Shown: positions 19,333 to 29,082 of the stretch, one piece after another
Layout of the letters: each line of letters opens with the position of its first letter
Numbering within the stretch: the first letter of the stretch is position 1
Made by a program: the position numbers and the translations under genes
Notes under the pieces: model-generated
Told to the model about the DNA's origin: nothing
Databases searched by the model: none
What the model saw: only the letters and a program-made list of their open reading frames with translations
DNA from: Psychromonas sp. SA13A
GTDB taxonomy: Bacteria > Pseudomonadota > Gammaproteobacteria > Enterobacterales > Psychromonadaceae
Direction of reading: 5' to 3'
Assembly: GCF_011378715.1 (NCBI RefSeq)
Contig: NZ_WTKU01000017.1
Location: forward strand, 1 to 59,009
Length of the DNA stretch: 59,009 nucleotides

Positions 19333-22300
19333 TTAGTTAGATTCATCTAGCTCGATATTGATGCTTAATGAACGGATCTCTTTCAACAATACGTTGAATG
19401 ATTCAGGCATGCCTGGTTCCATTCTATGGTCACCGTCTACGATGTTTTTATACATCTTAGTACGACCGTTAACATCATCCGATTTAACTGTCAGCATCTC
19501 TTGTAGAGTGTAAGCAGCACCGTAAGCTTCTAGTGCCCATACTTCCATCTCACCAAAACGCTGGCCACCGAACTGAGCTTTACCACCAAGTGGTTGCTGA
19601 GTAACCAAGCTGTAAGAACCTGTTGAACGTGCATGCATTTTGTCATCAACTAAGTGATTCAGTTTTAACATGTACATGTAACCAACGGTTACTGGACGTT
19701 CAAATGGGATACCCGTACGGCCATCAGTTAATTGTAACTGACCAGACTCAGGTAAATCAGCCATGCGTAACAATTCACGGATTTCACTTTCGTGTGCGCC
19801 ATCAAATGCTGGAGTCGCAACTGGTAAACCTTTGTATAGGTTTTTAGCAAGACGTAATACAGCTTCATCATCAAAGTCATTTAAGTCAACATGACACGGT
19901 GCATCACCGAATGAGTAAAGTTTTTGTACATATTCACGTACTTTGCTGATTTCAACGTCACGCTGATCTTTGATCATACGCTCTAGTTTCTCACCAACAC
20001 CTTTACACGCTAGACCTAGATGTGTTTCAAGAATCTGACCGATGTTCATTCGAGATGGTACACCCAATGGGTTAAGTACGATATCAACTGGAACACCAAA
20101 CTCATCGTGAGGCATATCTTCTACAGGTACGATGTTTGAAATAACACCTTTGTTACCGTGACGGCCGGCCATTTTATCACCTGGTTGTAGGCGACGACGT
20201 ACCGCTAAGTAAACTTTAACAATTTTTTGTACACCCGGTGCTAAATCATCACCTTGTGTGATTTTACGACGTTTAATATCAAACTCTTTATCGTAGTTTG
20301 CTTTAATTTCGTCGTGTTGTGCATTGATTTGATCTAAAAGCGTTTGCTTCTCATCATCAGAAAGCACGATATCAAACCACTGAGCCTTAGGCATTTGTAG
20401 TAGACGCGCTTCTTCTTGACCAGCAGAAACTAATAGGTTTAATGCTTTTTCGTAAATAGAGCCTTCTAAAAGTTTAAACTTCTCAGTTAAATCTTTCTTC
20501 GCCGCTTTTAACTGCATTTCTTCAATTTCTAGTGCACGTTTGTCTTTCTCAACGCCGTCACGAGTAAAGACTTGTACGTCAATTACTGTTGCGTAAGTTG
20601 AGTTAGCTACGCGTAAAGAGCTGTCTTTAACATCAGACGCTTTTTCACCGAAGATTGCTCGTAATAGTTTTTCTTCTGGCGTAAGTTGAGTTTCACCTTT
20701 TGGTGTTACTTTACCGACTAAGATATCACCAGGTTTAACTTCAGCACCTACATAAACAATACCAGACTCATCTAGTTTGCTTAGTGCAGATTCACCAACG
20801 TTAGGGATATCGGCAGTGATCTCTTCAGTACCCAATTTAGTTTCACGTGCAATACATGAGAACTCTTGGATATGGATCGTAGTAAAACGATCTTCTTGAG
20901 ATACACGCTCAGAAATAAGGATTGAATCCTCAAAGTTGTAACCATTCCAAGGCATGAAGGCAATCTTCATGTTTTGACCAAGTGCTAAATCACCCATATC
21001 AGTCGATGGACCATCGGCTAATACGTCACCGCGAACAATTGGCTCGCCAGGTTTACACGTTGGTTTTTGGTTAATACAAGTATTCTGATTCGAACGCGTG
21101 TATTTAGTTAAGTTGTAGATGTCGATACCGGCTTCACCAGCAACTAATTCATCATCAGCAACTTTAACTACGATACGAGATGCATCAACGTAATCAATTG
21201 TTCCGCCACGTTTTGCAATAATGGTTACACCAGAATCGATCGCTAGACGACGTTCAATACCTGTACCTACTAATGGCTTATCAGCACGTAGTGTTGGTAC
21301 AGCTTGACGTTGCATGTTTGCCCCCATTAAGGCACGGTTAGCATCATCATGTTCTAAGAACGGGATAAGTGACGCAGCAACAGAAATGATCTGTTGTGGT
21401 GACACATCCATGTAATCGATGTCGTTTGGTCCCATGAAGGTAGTTTCACCTTTATGACGACACTGGATCATATCTTCGTTAAGCATGCCATTTTCATCAA
21501 GACCGGCAGATGCCTGTGCGATAACAAATGTACCTTCTTCGATAGCTGATAAATATTCAACTTGATCAGAAGGTTTACCATCGATCACTTTACGGTAAGG
21601 TGTTTCTAAGAAACCGTAACTGTTAGTACGAGAGAAAGTAGCTAACGAGTTGATAAGACCGATGTTTGGTCCCTCAGGTGTTTCGATAGGACATAAACGA
21701 CCGTAATGCGTTACGTGTACGTCACGTACTTCAAAGCCAGCACGTTCACGTGTTAAACCACCAGGGCCTAATGCAGAGATACGACGTTTGTGTGTTACTT
21801 CTGATAACGGGTTATTTTGATCCATAAACTGAGACAGTTGTGATGAACCAAAGAACTCTTTAACAGCAGCTGAGATAGGTTTTGCATTGATCAGATCTTG
21901 CGGCATAGTCGCATCAAGATCGCCTAATGATAGACGCTCTTTAACAGCACGTTCAACACGTACTAAACCAACACGGAATTGGTTTTCAGCCATTTCGCCA
22001 ACACAACGAATACGACGGTTACCAAGGTGATCGATATCATCAACTTCGCCATTACCGTTACGGATATCGATCAGTGTTTTCATTACACTTAAGATATCTT
22101 CGTTAGATAGAATGCCAGGACCTACATCGCCTTCAATATTAACGCGACGATTGAACTTCATACGACCTACTTTAGATAAGTCATAACGTTCTTCTGCAAA
22201 GAATAAGTTTTGGAATAAACCTTCTGCAGCATCTTTTGTTGGTGGCTCACCAGGACGCATCATACGGTAAACTTCTACTAACGCTTCTAAACGGTTAGTT

Positions 22301-23367
22301 GAAGAGTCAACGCGTAATGTATCCGAAATAAATGAACCACAATCTAATTCATTAGTGTAAATTGCTTCGAATTTTTTAATACCAGACTGTGCTAGCTCTG
22401 CTAATAATTCAAGCGTAAAGATATCATTTGCGTTAACAATGATTTCACCAGTTTCGCTGCTGATGTAATCTTTCGCTGACACTTTACCTTCTAGATGTTC
22501 GAATGGCACTTCAATGTGTTGTACGCCGTCTTTTTCAAGTTGACGAATATGACGAGCAGTAATACGTTTGCCCGATTCAACATAAGTTGTACCTTTACTC
22601 ACGATGTCAAAGTTAAACTGCTCACCACGTAAACGGTCTGCAATTAATGCCATCGTAATAACACCATCTTTAACAACAAACTGAGTTGTATCAAAGAAGA
22701 TGTCTAGGATTTGTTCTGTCGTGTACTCAAGTGCACGTAACATGATAGTCGCTGGTAATTTACGACGACGGTCAATACGAACAAATAAGTTGTCTTTCGG
22801 GTCAAACTCAAAATCTAACCAAGAACCACGGTAAGGGATAACACGTGCGTTATATAACACTTTACCCGAACTGTGTGTTTTGCCTTTATCATGATCAAAG
22901 AAAACACCAGGTGAACGATGTAATTGAGAAACAATAACACGCTCAGTACCATTGATTACAAAGGTACCATTTTCTGTCATGAGTGGCATTTCACCCATGT
23001 AAACTTCTTGTTCACGGATATCTTTAACCGTGCCTGCTGGCGCGTCACGATCATAAATAACAAGACGTAGTTTTACACGTAAAGAGGCAGAGTATGTAAC
23101 TCCGCGGATTTGGCATTCTTTTACATCGAATACAGGTTCACCTAAGCGGTAGCTTACGTATTGTAGCTCCGAAGTGCCTGAGTAACTCGCGATAGGAAAG
23201 ATGCTGTTAAAAGCAGCTTGTAAACCTACTTCGCCAGTCGGATCGACTTCAATGTATCGTTTGAATGAATCTAGTTGAATCTCCAACAAGTATGGTTTTT
23301 CCATTACTTGTGGGCGTTTCCCGAAATCCTTACGAATACGTTTTTTCTCAGTATAAGAGTAACCCAT
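19333..23367 (-). CDS. rpoB: DNA-directed RNA polymerase subunit beta
   Basis: 1344 residues from the ATG at 23367 ([21 protein letters not shown]. coli is 1342), with SD AAAGGA 6 bases upstream. The frame stays open to 23448, but that extension is the leader. The rifampicin region is wild type ([20 protein letters not shown], then [18 protein letters not shown]), so rifampicin sensitivity is expected. C-terminal blocks [18 protein letters not shown] ([16 protein letters not shown]) and [18 protein letters not shown] are present. It follows rplL after an attenuator-like hairpin. Confidence 0.98.
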   Translation of the reverse strand: MGYSYTEKKRIRKDFGKRPQVMEKPYLLEIQLDSFKRYIEVDPTGEVGLQAAFNSIFPIASYSGTSELQYVSYRLGEPVFDVKECQIRGVTYSASLRVKLRLVIYDRDAPAGTVKDIREQEVYMGEMPLMTENGTFVINGTERVIVSQLHRSPGVFFDHDKGKTHSSGKVLYNARVIPYRGSWLDFEFDPKDNLFVRIDRRRKLPATIMLRALEYTTEQILDIFFDTTQFVVKDGVITMALIADRLRGEQFNFDIVSKGTTYVESGKRITARHIRQLEKDGVQHIEVPFEHLEGKVSAKDYISSETGEIIVNANDIFTLELLAELAQSGIKKFEAIYTNELDCGSFISDTLRVDSSTNRLEALVEVYRMMRPGEPPTKDAAEGLFQNLFFAEERYDLSKVGRMKFNRRVNIEGDVGPGILSNEDILSVMKTLIDIRNGNGEVDDIDHLGNRRIRCVGEMAENQFRVGLVRVERAVKERLSLGDLDATMPQDLINAKPISAAVKEFFGSSQLSQFMDQNNPLSEVTHKRRISALGPGGLTRERAGFEVRDVHVTHYGRLCPIETPEGPNIGLINSLATFSRTNSYGFLETPYRKVIDGKPSDQVEYLSAIEEGTFVIAQASAGLDENGMLNEDMIQCRHKGETTFMGPNDIDYMDVSPQQIISVAASLIPFLEHDDANRALMGANMQRQAVPTLRADKPLVGTGIERRLAIDSGVTIIAKRGGTIDYVDASRIVVKVADDELVAGEAGIDIYNLTKYTRSNQNTCINQKPTCKPGEPIVRGDVLADGPSTDMGDLALGQNMKIAFMPWNGYNFEDSILISERVSQEDRFTTIHIQEFSCIARETKLGTEEITADIPNVGESALSKLDESGIVYVGAEVKPGDILVGKVTPKGETQLTPEEKLLRAIFGEKASDVKDSSLRVANSTYATVIDVQVFTRDGVEKDKRALEIEEMQLKAAKKDLTEKFKLLEGSIYEKALNLLVSAGQEEARLLQMPKAQWFDIVLSDDEKQTLLDQINAQHDEIKANYDKEFDIKRRKITQGDDLAPGVQKIVKVYLAVRRRLQPGDKMAGRHGNKGVISNIVPVEDMPHDEFGVPVDIVLNPLGVPSRMNIGQILETHLGLACKGVGEKLERMIKDQRDVEISKVREYVQKLYSFGDAPCHVDLNDFDDEAVLRLAKNLYKGLPVATPAFDGAHESEIRELLRMADLPESGQLQLTDGRTGIPFERPVTVGYMYMLKLNHLVDDKMHARSTGSYSLVTQQPLGGKAQFGGQRFGEMEVWALEAYGAAYTLQEMLTVKSDDVNGRTKMYKNIVDGDHRMEPGMPESFNVLLKEIRSLSINIELDESN

Positions 23368-23687
23368 GTGGTTCCTTTGCTCGCTGATTAAATTGGTCAT
23401 AGTTGTCTTACTTGGTTTGAATCTTGTTGCATGACAACGGCGGCACATTATTTTGGTGTTAATGATGTTTTAAATGTCTATATTGCTTCTGTTTGAGCCT
23501 GTTTTTAAGGCGCAGCTTATATCGCTGACTTTATCGTTCGAAACAATATGGCAATAACATCACCTTAAGCGTCCGATGACCGTAAAAAATAATGATAAAT
23601 CACGGTATCCTATAGCGCAAAAAGGCCGGTGATTAAATAATCACCAGCCAGTGCCATTTTCATGGCTAATAAGTTAGAAAATCTAAC
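23368..23687 (-). promoter_or_regulatory. rplL-rpoB intergenic leader
   Basis: 320 bp without a gene, as in other gammaproteobacteria where rplL and rpoB are separated by an attenuator and an RNA-processing region. It contains the hairpin at 23619-23649, then about 250 bases of leader before the rpoB ATG. No other feature was recognised. Confidence 0.6.
23619..23649 (-). terminator. Attenuator-like hairpin between rplL and rpoB
   Basis: On the minus strand GGCTGGTGA...TCACCGGCC forms a strong stem (one mismatch), followed by TTTTTG. It lies about 40 bases past the rplL stop. A partial terminator at this point is known in E. coli, where it sets the ratio of ribosomal protein to polymerase mRNA. 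Confidence 0.8.
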
Positions 23688-24053
23688 TTATTTAAGTTCA
23701 GCAGTTGCACCGATTTCAGCAAGCTCTTTCTGGAAAGCTTCAGCTTCGTCTTTCGAGATGCCTTCTTTCAATACAGCAGGGCAAGATTCAACAGCGTCTT
23801 TCGCTTCTTTCAGGCCTAGACCTGTGATAGCACGAACAGCTTTGATTGCTTTAACTTTGTTCTCACCGAAAGCAGTAAGTACAAGGTTGAATTCAGTTTG
23901 CTCAGCAGCAGCTTCGCCTGCAGCAGCAGGACCTGCAGCAACAGCAGCAGCAGATACACCGAATTTTTCTTCCATTGCTTCGATTAGTTCAACAACTTCC
24001 ATTACAGATAGTTCTGCAACAGCATCAATGATTTGGTCTTTAGTAAGAGACAT
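23688..24053 (-). CDS. rplL: 50S ribosomal protein L7/L12
   Basis: 121 residues. The N-terminal dimerisation domain begins [20 protein letters not shown], followed by an Ala/Gly-rich hinge ([18 protein letters not shown]) and the C-terminal factor-binding domain ending [10 protein letters not shown]. It forms the multimeric stalk that recruits and stimulates translational GTPases. It follows rplJ by 43 bases in the L10 operon. Confidence 0.98.
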   Translation of the reverse strand: MSLTKDQIIDAVAELSVMEVVELIEAMEEKFGVSAAAVAAGPAAAGEAAAEQTEFNLVLTAFGENKVKAIKAVRAITGLGLKEAKDAVESCPAVLKEGISKDEAEAFQKELAEIGATAELK

Positions 24054-24096
24054 GAGTCAATTCCTATATATAGATTATAAAATGGTATTACAGCAA

Positions 24097-24600
24097 TTAC
24101 GCTGCAGATTCTTCTTTCTGGTCGCGAATTGCAGCCAGAGTACGTACAAGTTTGCCCGCTGCAGCTTCTTTCATAGTAGCCATCAGTTTCGCAATTGCTT
24201 CGTCGTAAGTTGGTAATGTCGCTAAACGGTCGATTTGATCGGCTTCAATAAATTCGCCTTCAAATGCTAGCCCTTTAATTTCAAACTTTTCATTAGCTTT
24301 AGCAAAGTCTTTTAAAAGACGTGCTGCTGCACCTGGATGTTCGTTTGAAAAAGCAAGGATAGTAGGACCTGTAAACGTATCTGCCAGACATGCATAGTCA
24401 GTACCTTCAACTGCACGACGTGCTAATGTATTACGAATTACTCGTAAAAATACACCGTTTGCACGTGCTTTTGCACGAAGTTCAGTCATTGCACCTACTG
24501 TTACGCCACGTGAATCAGCGACAACAGCAGACAGAGCGCCTTTAGCAGCTTCGTTGACTTCAGCAACAATAGCTTGTTTGTCTTCGAGTCTTAATGCCAT
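24097..24600 (-). CDS. rplJ: 50S ribosomal protein L10
   Basis: 167 residues (E. coli L10 is 165), beginning [20 protein letters not shown]. It anchors the L7/L12 stalk to 23S rRNA, and in E. coli the L10-L12 complex represses translation of its own mRNA by binding the leader. The C-terminal helix that holds L12 dimers ([18 protein letters not shown]) is present. A 266-base untranslated leader precedes it. Confidence 0.97.
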   Translation of the reverse strand: MALRLEDKQAIVAEVNEAAKGALSAVVADSRGVTVGAMTELRAKARANGVFLRVIRNTLARRAVEGTDYACLADTFTGPTILAFSNEHPGAAARLLKDFAKANEKFEIKGLAFEGEFIEADQIDRLATLPTYDEAIAKLMATMKEAAAGKLVRTLAAIRDQKEESAA

Positions 24601-24866
24601 TTGGTTTTACTCCTGGATTCCACTAGGTTTTACCCTAGATAAACACCCTCACCTAATGGTGAGGCACTATTTTGGTTTCGGATCCAGTAGAATAATCTTT
24701 CTGGGGTCCGGTACCGTCTACGCAGGAAATTAAGTCAAATCAGAGATTTAACACCTGCGGTCTAAGAAGAGACCTAAGGCCCTCCAAAGTAAGGTCGCAT
24801 ATTATACAAACAATATGCCACCTTGTATAGTGACTTGATGATTAATCATCAAATCACTACAAAAAA
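24601..24866 (-). promoter_or_regulatory. rplJ leader (probable L10-leader RNA) and promoter
   Basis: 266 bp between rplA and rplJ on the minus strand. A TATAAT (plus-strand ATTATA at 24801-24806) is a good -10 for a separate rplJ promoter; the -35 is poor. The transcript downstream can pair into several hairpins, for example GGTCTCTTCTTAGACC, CCTCACCATTAGGTGAGG and CTAGGGTAAAACCTAG, consistent with the autoregulatory L10 leader of other gammaproteobacteria. Assignment to that RNA family is by position and fold potential only. Confidence 0.6.
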
Positions 24867-25571
24867 TTACGCTACTACTGTTTCTAGAGTTGCTTGGTCA
24901 ACTTTAAGACCTGCACCCATAGTTGTAGATAGAGAAACTTTCTTAATGAATTGACCTTTAGCACCTGATGGTTTGCCTTTTTTAAGCGCAATAATCAAAG
25001 CTTCTAGGTTTTCTTTAATCTGTTCAGCAGTGAACGTTGCTTTACCGATTGTAGAATGGATAATACCATTCTTGTCGTTACGGTAACGAACCTGACCAGC
25101 TTTAGCATTTTTAACTGCATCAGCAACGTTAGGTGTAACAGTACCAACTTTCGGGTTAGGCATTAGGCCACGAGGACCTAAGATTTGACCTAATTGACCA
25201 ACAACACGCATAGCGTCTGGTGATGCAATTACTACGTCAAAATCCATTTCGCCAGCTTTAACTTTAGCAGCAAGATCGTCCATACCAACGATATCCGCAC
25301 CAGCAGCTAGAGCAGCTTCTGCGTTAGCGCCTTGTGTGAATACAGCAACACGAACTTCACGACCAGTACCATGTGGTAATACAGTTGCGCCACGTACGTT
25401 TTGATCACTACGACGAGGATCAACACCTAGGTTAACTGCAACATCAATGCTTTCGCTGAATTTAGCTGTAGCGAACTTTTGTAAAAGTGCTACTGCTTCA
25501 TTGATGTCGTATTCTTTAGTTCCGTCAACTTCTGCACGGATAGCTGTCATGCGTTTAGATAATTTAGCCAT
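24867..25571 (-). CDS. rplA: 50S ribosomal protein L1
   Basis: 234 residues (same as E. coli), beginning [20 protein letters not shown]. It builds the mobile L1 stalk that helps release E-site tRNA; in E. coli it also represses translation of rplKA mRNA. Typical blocks are [33 protein letters not shown] and [13 protein letters not shown]. It starts 4 bases after rplK ends. Confidence 0.98.
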   Translation of the reverse strand: MAKLSKRMTAIRAEVDGTKEYDINEAVALLQKFATAKFSESIDVAVNLGVDPRRSDQNVRGATVLPHGTGREVRVAVFTQGANAEAALAAGADIVGMDDLAAKVKAGEMDFDVVIASPDAMRVVGQLGQILGPRGLMPNPKVGTVTPNVADAVKNAKAGQVRYRNDKNGIIHSTIGKATFTAEQIKENLEALIIALKKGKPSGAKGQFIKKVSLSTTMGAGLKVDQATLETVVA

Positions 25572-25575
25572 TGTA

Positions 25576-26004
25576 TTAACCCTCTACTTCCAGACCCATA
25601 GAACGAGCAGAACCCGCAATACAACGTACCATCGCTTCAAGATCGGCACCCGTTAAATCAACTTCTTTCGCTTTAGCGATTTCTTCAAGTTGAGCAACTG
25701 TTACTTTACCTACTTTATTTTTGTTAGGTACAGCAGAACCAGATTTGATGCCAGCAGCTTTCTTAAGTAAGTAAGATGCAGGTGGAGTCTTAGTTTCGAA
25801 CGTAAAAGAACGGTCAGCATATACTGTAATTACTACAGGAACTGGCGCGCCTTTTTCTTGAGCTTCTGTTTTTGCATTGAATGCTTTACAGAATTCCATG
25901 ATGTTAACACCGTGTTGACCAAGTGCTGGACCAACTGGTGGTGACGGGTTTGCCATACCAGCTGAAACTTGCAGCTTGATATATGCGGTTACTTTCTTAG
26001 CCAT
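25576..26004 (-). CDS. rplK: 50S ribosomal protein L11
   Basis: 142 residues (same as E. coli), beginning [20 protein letters not shown]. It binds the GTPase-associated centre of 23S rRNA and is required for RelA activation. The Pro-rich [15 protein letters not shown] hinge and [14 protein letters not shown] are intact. Immediately upstream of rplA. Confidence 0.98.
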   Translation of the reverse strand: MAKKVTAYIKLQVSAGMANPSPPVGPALGQHGVNIMEFCKAFNAKTEAQEKGAPVPVVITVYADRSFTFETKTPPASYLLKKAAGIKSGSAVPNKNKVGKVTVAQLEEIAKAKEVDLTGADLEAMVRCIAGSARSMGLEVEG

Positions 26005-26149
26005 GATATATTACCTTTTTTTGGGTATAACGCTGAAAAAACTCAGCTTCCCGATGAATACATAAGTGACTGCATTATTGCAGCCTACTCGATCCTATTG
26101 AATTTGCCGTGTTAACTAAAGTTCTCACCACAAATAAAATGGGCGGCGA

Positions 26150-26179
26150 ATTATAACTGTAAGCTACCTCATTTCACAA
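26150..26179 (-). promoter_or_regulatory. Probable rplK promoter
   Basis: On the minus strand a -35-like TTGTGA (26174-26179) and a consensus -10 TATAAT (26150-26155) are 18 bp apart, downstream of the nusG terminator and about 145 bases before rplK. Confidence 0.6.
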
Positions 26180-26230
26180 GATCTTTTGGTGTTTTTTTAA
26201 CCTAATAACAATTACAGATGATTAAAAAAA

Positions 26231-26260
26231 CAAAAAGCCAATAAGAATGACCTTATTGGC
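26231..26260 (-). terminator. Rho-independent terminator of secE-nusG
   Basis: Perfect 9-bp stem GCCAATAAG...CTTATTGGC followed on the minus strand by TTTTTG and more T residues, about 40 bases past the nusG stop. Confidence 0.9.
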
Positions 26261-26301
26261 TTAGATAAGCATTAGCAAATAACTGATTTGTTATAAATTA
26301 A

Positions 26302-26850
26302 TTAGCTTTTTTCAACTTGAGAGAATTCAAGTTCAACTGGCGTTGCACGACCAAAGATAGAAACCGATACTTTTAAGCGGCTCTTATCGTAGTCAACTTC
26401 TTCAACTGTACCTGAGAAGTCAGCAAATGGACCATCACTAACACGAACCACTTCACCTGCTTCAAACAAAGTACGTGGACGAGGAGTATCGTGAGACTCT
26501 TGTAAACGGTTAAGAATATTATCCACTTCTTTTTGAGAGATAGGAGCAGGACGTTCTGCTGTACCACCAATAAAGCCCATTACACGGTCAATGCTTTTTA
26601 CTAAATGCCAGCTGTCGTCATTCATCGCCATTTCAACTAAAACGTAACCAGGGAAGAACTTACGTTCACTTTTACGTTTTTGTCCAGCACGCATTTCAAC
26701 AACTTCTTCCGTTGGGACTAAGATTTGTCCAAAGTGCTCTTCCATTTCATTTAAACGGATGTGCTCAACTAATGTTTTTTGTACACGTCCTTCATACCCA
26801 GAAAAGGCTTGGACTACATACCATCTCTTTTTTTGAACTTCTTCAGTCAT
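26302..26850 (-). CDS. nusG: Transcription termination/antitermination protein NusG
   Basis: 182 residues (E. coli is 181). The N-terminal NGN domain binds RNA polymerase ([20 protein letters not shown]), and the C-terminal KOW domain ([20 protein letters not shown]) binds Rho or S10. It couples transcription to translation. It starts 9 bases after secE on the minus strand and is followed by a terminator. Confidence 0.98.
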   Translation of the reverse strand: MTEEVQKKRWYVVQAFSGYEGRVQKTLVEHIRLNEMEEHFGQILVPTEEVVEMRAGQKRKSERKFFPGYVLVEMAMNDDSWHLVKSIDRVMGFIGGTAERPAPISQKEVDNILNRLQESHDTPRPRTLFEAGEVVRVSDGPFADFSGTVEEVDYDKSRLKVSVSIFGRATPVELEFSQVEKS

Positions 26851-26859
26851 AATAAACCC

Positions 26860-27240
26860 TTAAATAGAGGTAGTGATAAACGCGATGAGGCGAACGAAAA
26901 TGCCATCAAGACCCCACAATATCAAACCAACAATGGTTGATACCGCTAAGATGATTAATGTAGTTTGTACTGTTTCTTGGCGAGTTGGCCAAACAACTTT
27001 ACGCACTTCAAGGCGCGCATCTTTAGCAAAACCAATAAACGTTTTGCCTTTTTCAGTAAATGCAGCAGAAAGAACGGCTAAAGCAGCTAATAATAAAAGT
27101 ACTGCTACACGTAATACAACATGCGTTTCTTCGCCATATAAATAATTACCAACAATGATTGCTGCTAATAATAAAACGGTGATCGTCCATTTAACCCCAT
27201 CGAATGAGCTTTTGCTGTTTTCAGAATTTACTGTTGTCAT
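26860..27240 (-). CDS. secE: Preprotein translocase subunit SecE
   Basis: 126 residues with three predicted membrane spans (about 18-37, 42-60 and 92-116), the three-span form of E. coli (127 residues). The amphipathic segment ARLEVRKVVWPTRQETVQT before the last span is the SecE signature that clamps SecY. Gene order secE-nusG is typical. Confidence 0.97.
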   Translation of the reverse strand: MTTVNSENSKSSFDGVKWTITVLLLAAIIVGNYLYGEETHVVLRVAVLLLLAALAVLSAAFTEKGKTFIGFAKDARLEVRKVVWPTRQETVQTTLIILAVSTIVGLILWGLDGIFVRLIAFITTSI

Positions 27241-27628
27241 AACGCTTTTTATCCACTGTTAAAATTAATAATACCGACCCTAGCATCAGTTGCTAAGAGG
27301 TAAAACAACCACCTATTTAAAGCGATTGTTTAGTAGGTGAAAGACTGCTTTTATATTAAGCATAAGTCGCCACCTAAAAATAAAGCACGTAAGTATAAGG
27401 ATTTTTCTGTCTTTTGTAACCTGATTATATATAAAAATAACAATTCTTATTGATAAAAGACAATCAAGCTACTTTTCTATTGCACGATCACCTAACAGTT
27501 GCCTCTATCAAACAAAGTATTGAGGTAGTTTATCTTATCATTTGAATCTACGTTTTATATTAAGAAGCTTATGAATAAACATGATTAAGAAACATTAACC
27601 TCAAACCTTACACTTAGCATGGCTGTTA
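27241..27628. other. Intergenic region upstream of secE
   Basis: 388 bp. It holds a probable secE promoter (27392-27419) and an inverted repeat CACCTA...TAGGTG at about 27311-27340. In E. coli a tRNA gene and tufB precede secE; no tRNA cloverleaf was found here. Confidence 0.5.
27392..27419 (-). promoter_or_regulatory. Probable secE-nusG promoter
   Basis: On the minus strand TTACAA (27414-27419) and TATACT (27392-27397) are separated by 16 bp, about 150 bases before the secE ATG. Confidence 0.5.
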
Positions 27629-28096
27629 TTAATGCCCGCGCTTAACATAAAACAACGAACAGACTCTACCCGCTAAATATTGATTAGCAAGCATCATCCC
27701 TAAAAGCATAAAAACAATAAACACTAATATAACAGGATTCATTGAACTCAGGCTAGATACTGCAGGCCCAGGACAAAACCCAGCGAGCCCCCAGCCAATG
27801 CCAAATAAGCTAGCACCAAGAATTAAAGGCGCATCTACTTTTTTCTTATGGCTTAATTGTAAAGGTTCTCCACTGACTGCTGTTTGACGTTTTTTAATGA
27901 CACCATGATAGATAGGCGTGAACACTAATAGCGCTCCTCCCATCACAAATGCAAGGCTAGGATCCCATGCGCCCGTTACATTTAAAAAAGCAGTCACTTT
28001 ATTAGGGTCAACCATTTCAGAAATCACCATGCCAGCGCCAAACAACAAACCCGCTACGGCTGCTACTGCAATACGAAATAAAGATGAATAATGCAT
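27629..28096 (-). CDS. YeeE/YedE-type sulfur transporter half, PmpB-like
   Basis: 155 residues with about four membrane spans. It has LLFGAGMVISEMVDPNKV near the N-terminus and GIGWGLAGFCPGPAV in the second half. These Gly/Cys-rich motifs mark the YeeE/YedE (TsuA-like) family, in which conserved cysteines inside the membrane relay thiosulfate or sulfane sulfur. Its partner lies directly upstream (28097-28519), and the two short halves together make one full-length YeeE. The pair sits behind an ArsR-type repressor and opposite a persulfide reductase gene, so uptake or export of sulfane sulfur is the likely role. The exact substrate is not known from sequence. Confidence 0.85.
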   Translation of the reverse strand: MHYSSLFRIAVAAVAGLLFGAGMVISEMVDPNKVTAFLNVTGAWDPSLAFVMGGALLVFTPIYHGVIKKRQTAVSGEPLQLSHKKKVDAPLILGASLFGIGWGLAGFCPGPAVSSLSSMNPVILVFIVFMLLGMMLANQYLAGRVCSLFYVKRGH

Positions 28097-28519
28097 TTAT
28101 ATGGCTCCGAATAATTGACGAAAATAAACAACCACTATTGCACTAAGCATAAACACGACAGTAGCAACAATAGAACGCATCGAAAAACGTCCCATACCAA
28201 CAATTCCATGACCACTAGTACAACCATTACCTAGACGAGTGCCAACACCTACGAGTAGACCCGCTAACGCTATCAGCAGGTAACTATCAGTGCTTACAAG
28301 CGGTAAATTGATATCGAAGGGAGCGATAAAAACTGCACTCAAAATCATCGTAATAATAAAAACAGCACGCCAAGCTGTGTCCCCTTTTTTAGGTTGTATC
28401 AAACCATTTACAATGCCACTAATACCGGCGACTTTACCACTAAATAACATCAGAATGGCGGCAGATAAACCTAACAACATTCCACCCAATAATGCATGCC
28501 AAGGTATTGAAAACGACAT
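28097..28519 (-). CDS. YeeE/YedE-type sulfur transporter half, PmpA-like
   Basis: 140 residues with four likely membrane spans. Diagnostic segments are GGMLLGLSAAILMLFSGKVA and GTRLGNGCTSGHGIVGMGRF; the single cysteine in GNGCTSGHG is the conserved sulfur-relay residue of the family. Its stop abuts the start of the second half. It is 38 bases downstream of the ArsR-type gene on the minus strand, so all three are probably co-transcribed. Confidence 0.86.
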   Translation of the reverse strand: MSFSIPWHALLGGMLLGLSAAILMLFSGKVAGISGIVNGLIQPKKGDTAWRAVFIITMILSAVFIAPFDINLPLVSTDSYLLIALAGLLVGVGTRLGNGCTSGHGIVGMGRFSMRSIVATVVFMLSAIVVVYFRQLFGAI

Positions 28520-28557
28520 ATAACTCTCTCAATTAAGTTGATTAAAACCAGTTTTAC

Positions 28558-28851
28558 TTAAACACAAAAAATCCCATGCAAGCTAATGATTAACGCTTTA
28601 ATACGAGGATCTGATAAGGAATAAAATACCTGCTGCGACTCTTTACGCACTTCAACTAAACCATTTTTGCGTAATACCGATAATTGTTGTGAAAATGCCG
28701 ACTGACTTAATTCAGAACCAGCTTGTAATTGAGAGACCCCAACCTCCCCTTCTATTAATTGGCACAACACCATGAGGCGCTCTTGGTGAGCCATTGTTTT
28801 TAACAACTCAGCGACTTCACCTGCACGTAACTTCATTTCATCGAGTTCCAT
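28558..28851 (-). CDS. ArsR-family repressor, BigR/YgaV type (sulfane-sulfur sensing)
   Basis: 97 residues from the ATG at 28851 (AAGG 8 bases upstream; a GTG three codons earlier is too close to any SD). Winged-helix fold: LLKTMAHQERLMVLC, recognition helix LSQSAFSQQLSVLRKNGLVE, wing RKESQQVFYSLSD. Two cysteines, at about residues 30 and 96, occupy the places that in BigR, SqrR and YgaV form a disulfide or polysulfide bridge and release DNA. No metal-site ELCV(C/G)D box of true ArsR proteins is present. It heads the minus-strand transporter operon and faces the reductase gene. Confidence 0.85.
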   Translation of the reverse strand: MELDEMKLRAGEVAELLKTMAHQERLMVLCQLIEGEVGVSQLQAGSELSQSAFSQQLSVLRKNGLVEVRKESQQVFYSLSDPRIKALIISLHGIFCV

Positions 28852-29082
28852 GAATTTCACCTTCTATGATTTATTTATTATGCAAACAATACTGACAGCA
28901 TTAACATTAGTCAATTCTTATTTAGATCTAACTAAATTAGGCTAAGTTAAATTAGACAAAGCTAATTTAATGAATTATAGTTTTTGCAAATTCAAGCACG
29001 GCGAGTGCTTAATAATTAAAGATTAACAATCAAAAAAATCCCACTATCAAATTAATAATGAGCAATACGGAGTAAATTGGAT
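28852..29082. promoter_or_regulatory. Divergent control region, arsR-type gene / persulfide reductase
   Basis: 231 bp serving two divergent transcripts. It contains the perfect palindrome TTAGATCTAA (28922-28931) and neighbouring dyads such as TTAG-ACAAAG-CTAA (about 28952-28965), with several ATTAG/CTAAT half sites between 28906 and 28970. These are good candidates for the repressor's operator. Which one is used cannot be told from sequence. Confidence 0.5.

Noticed and set aside
27241..27628. Expected tRNA gene upstream of secE
   Set aside because: No cloverleaf, no GTTCRA-type T-loop and no CCA end were found on either strand.
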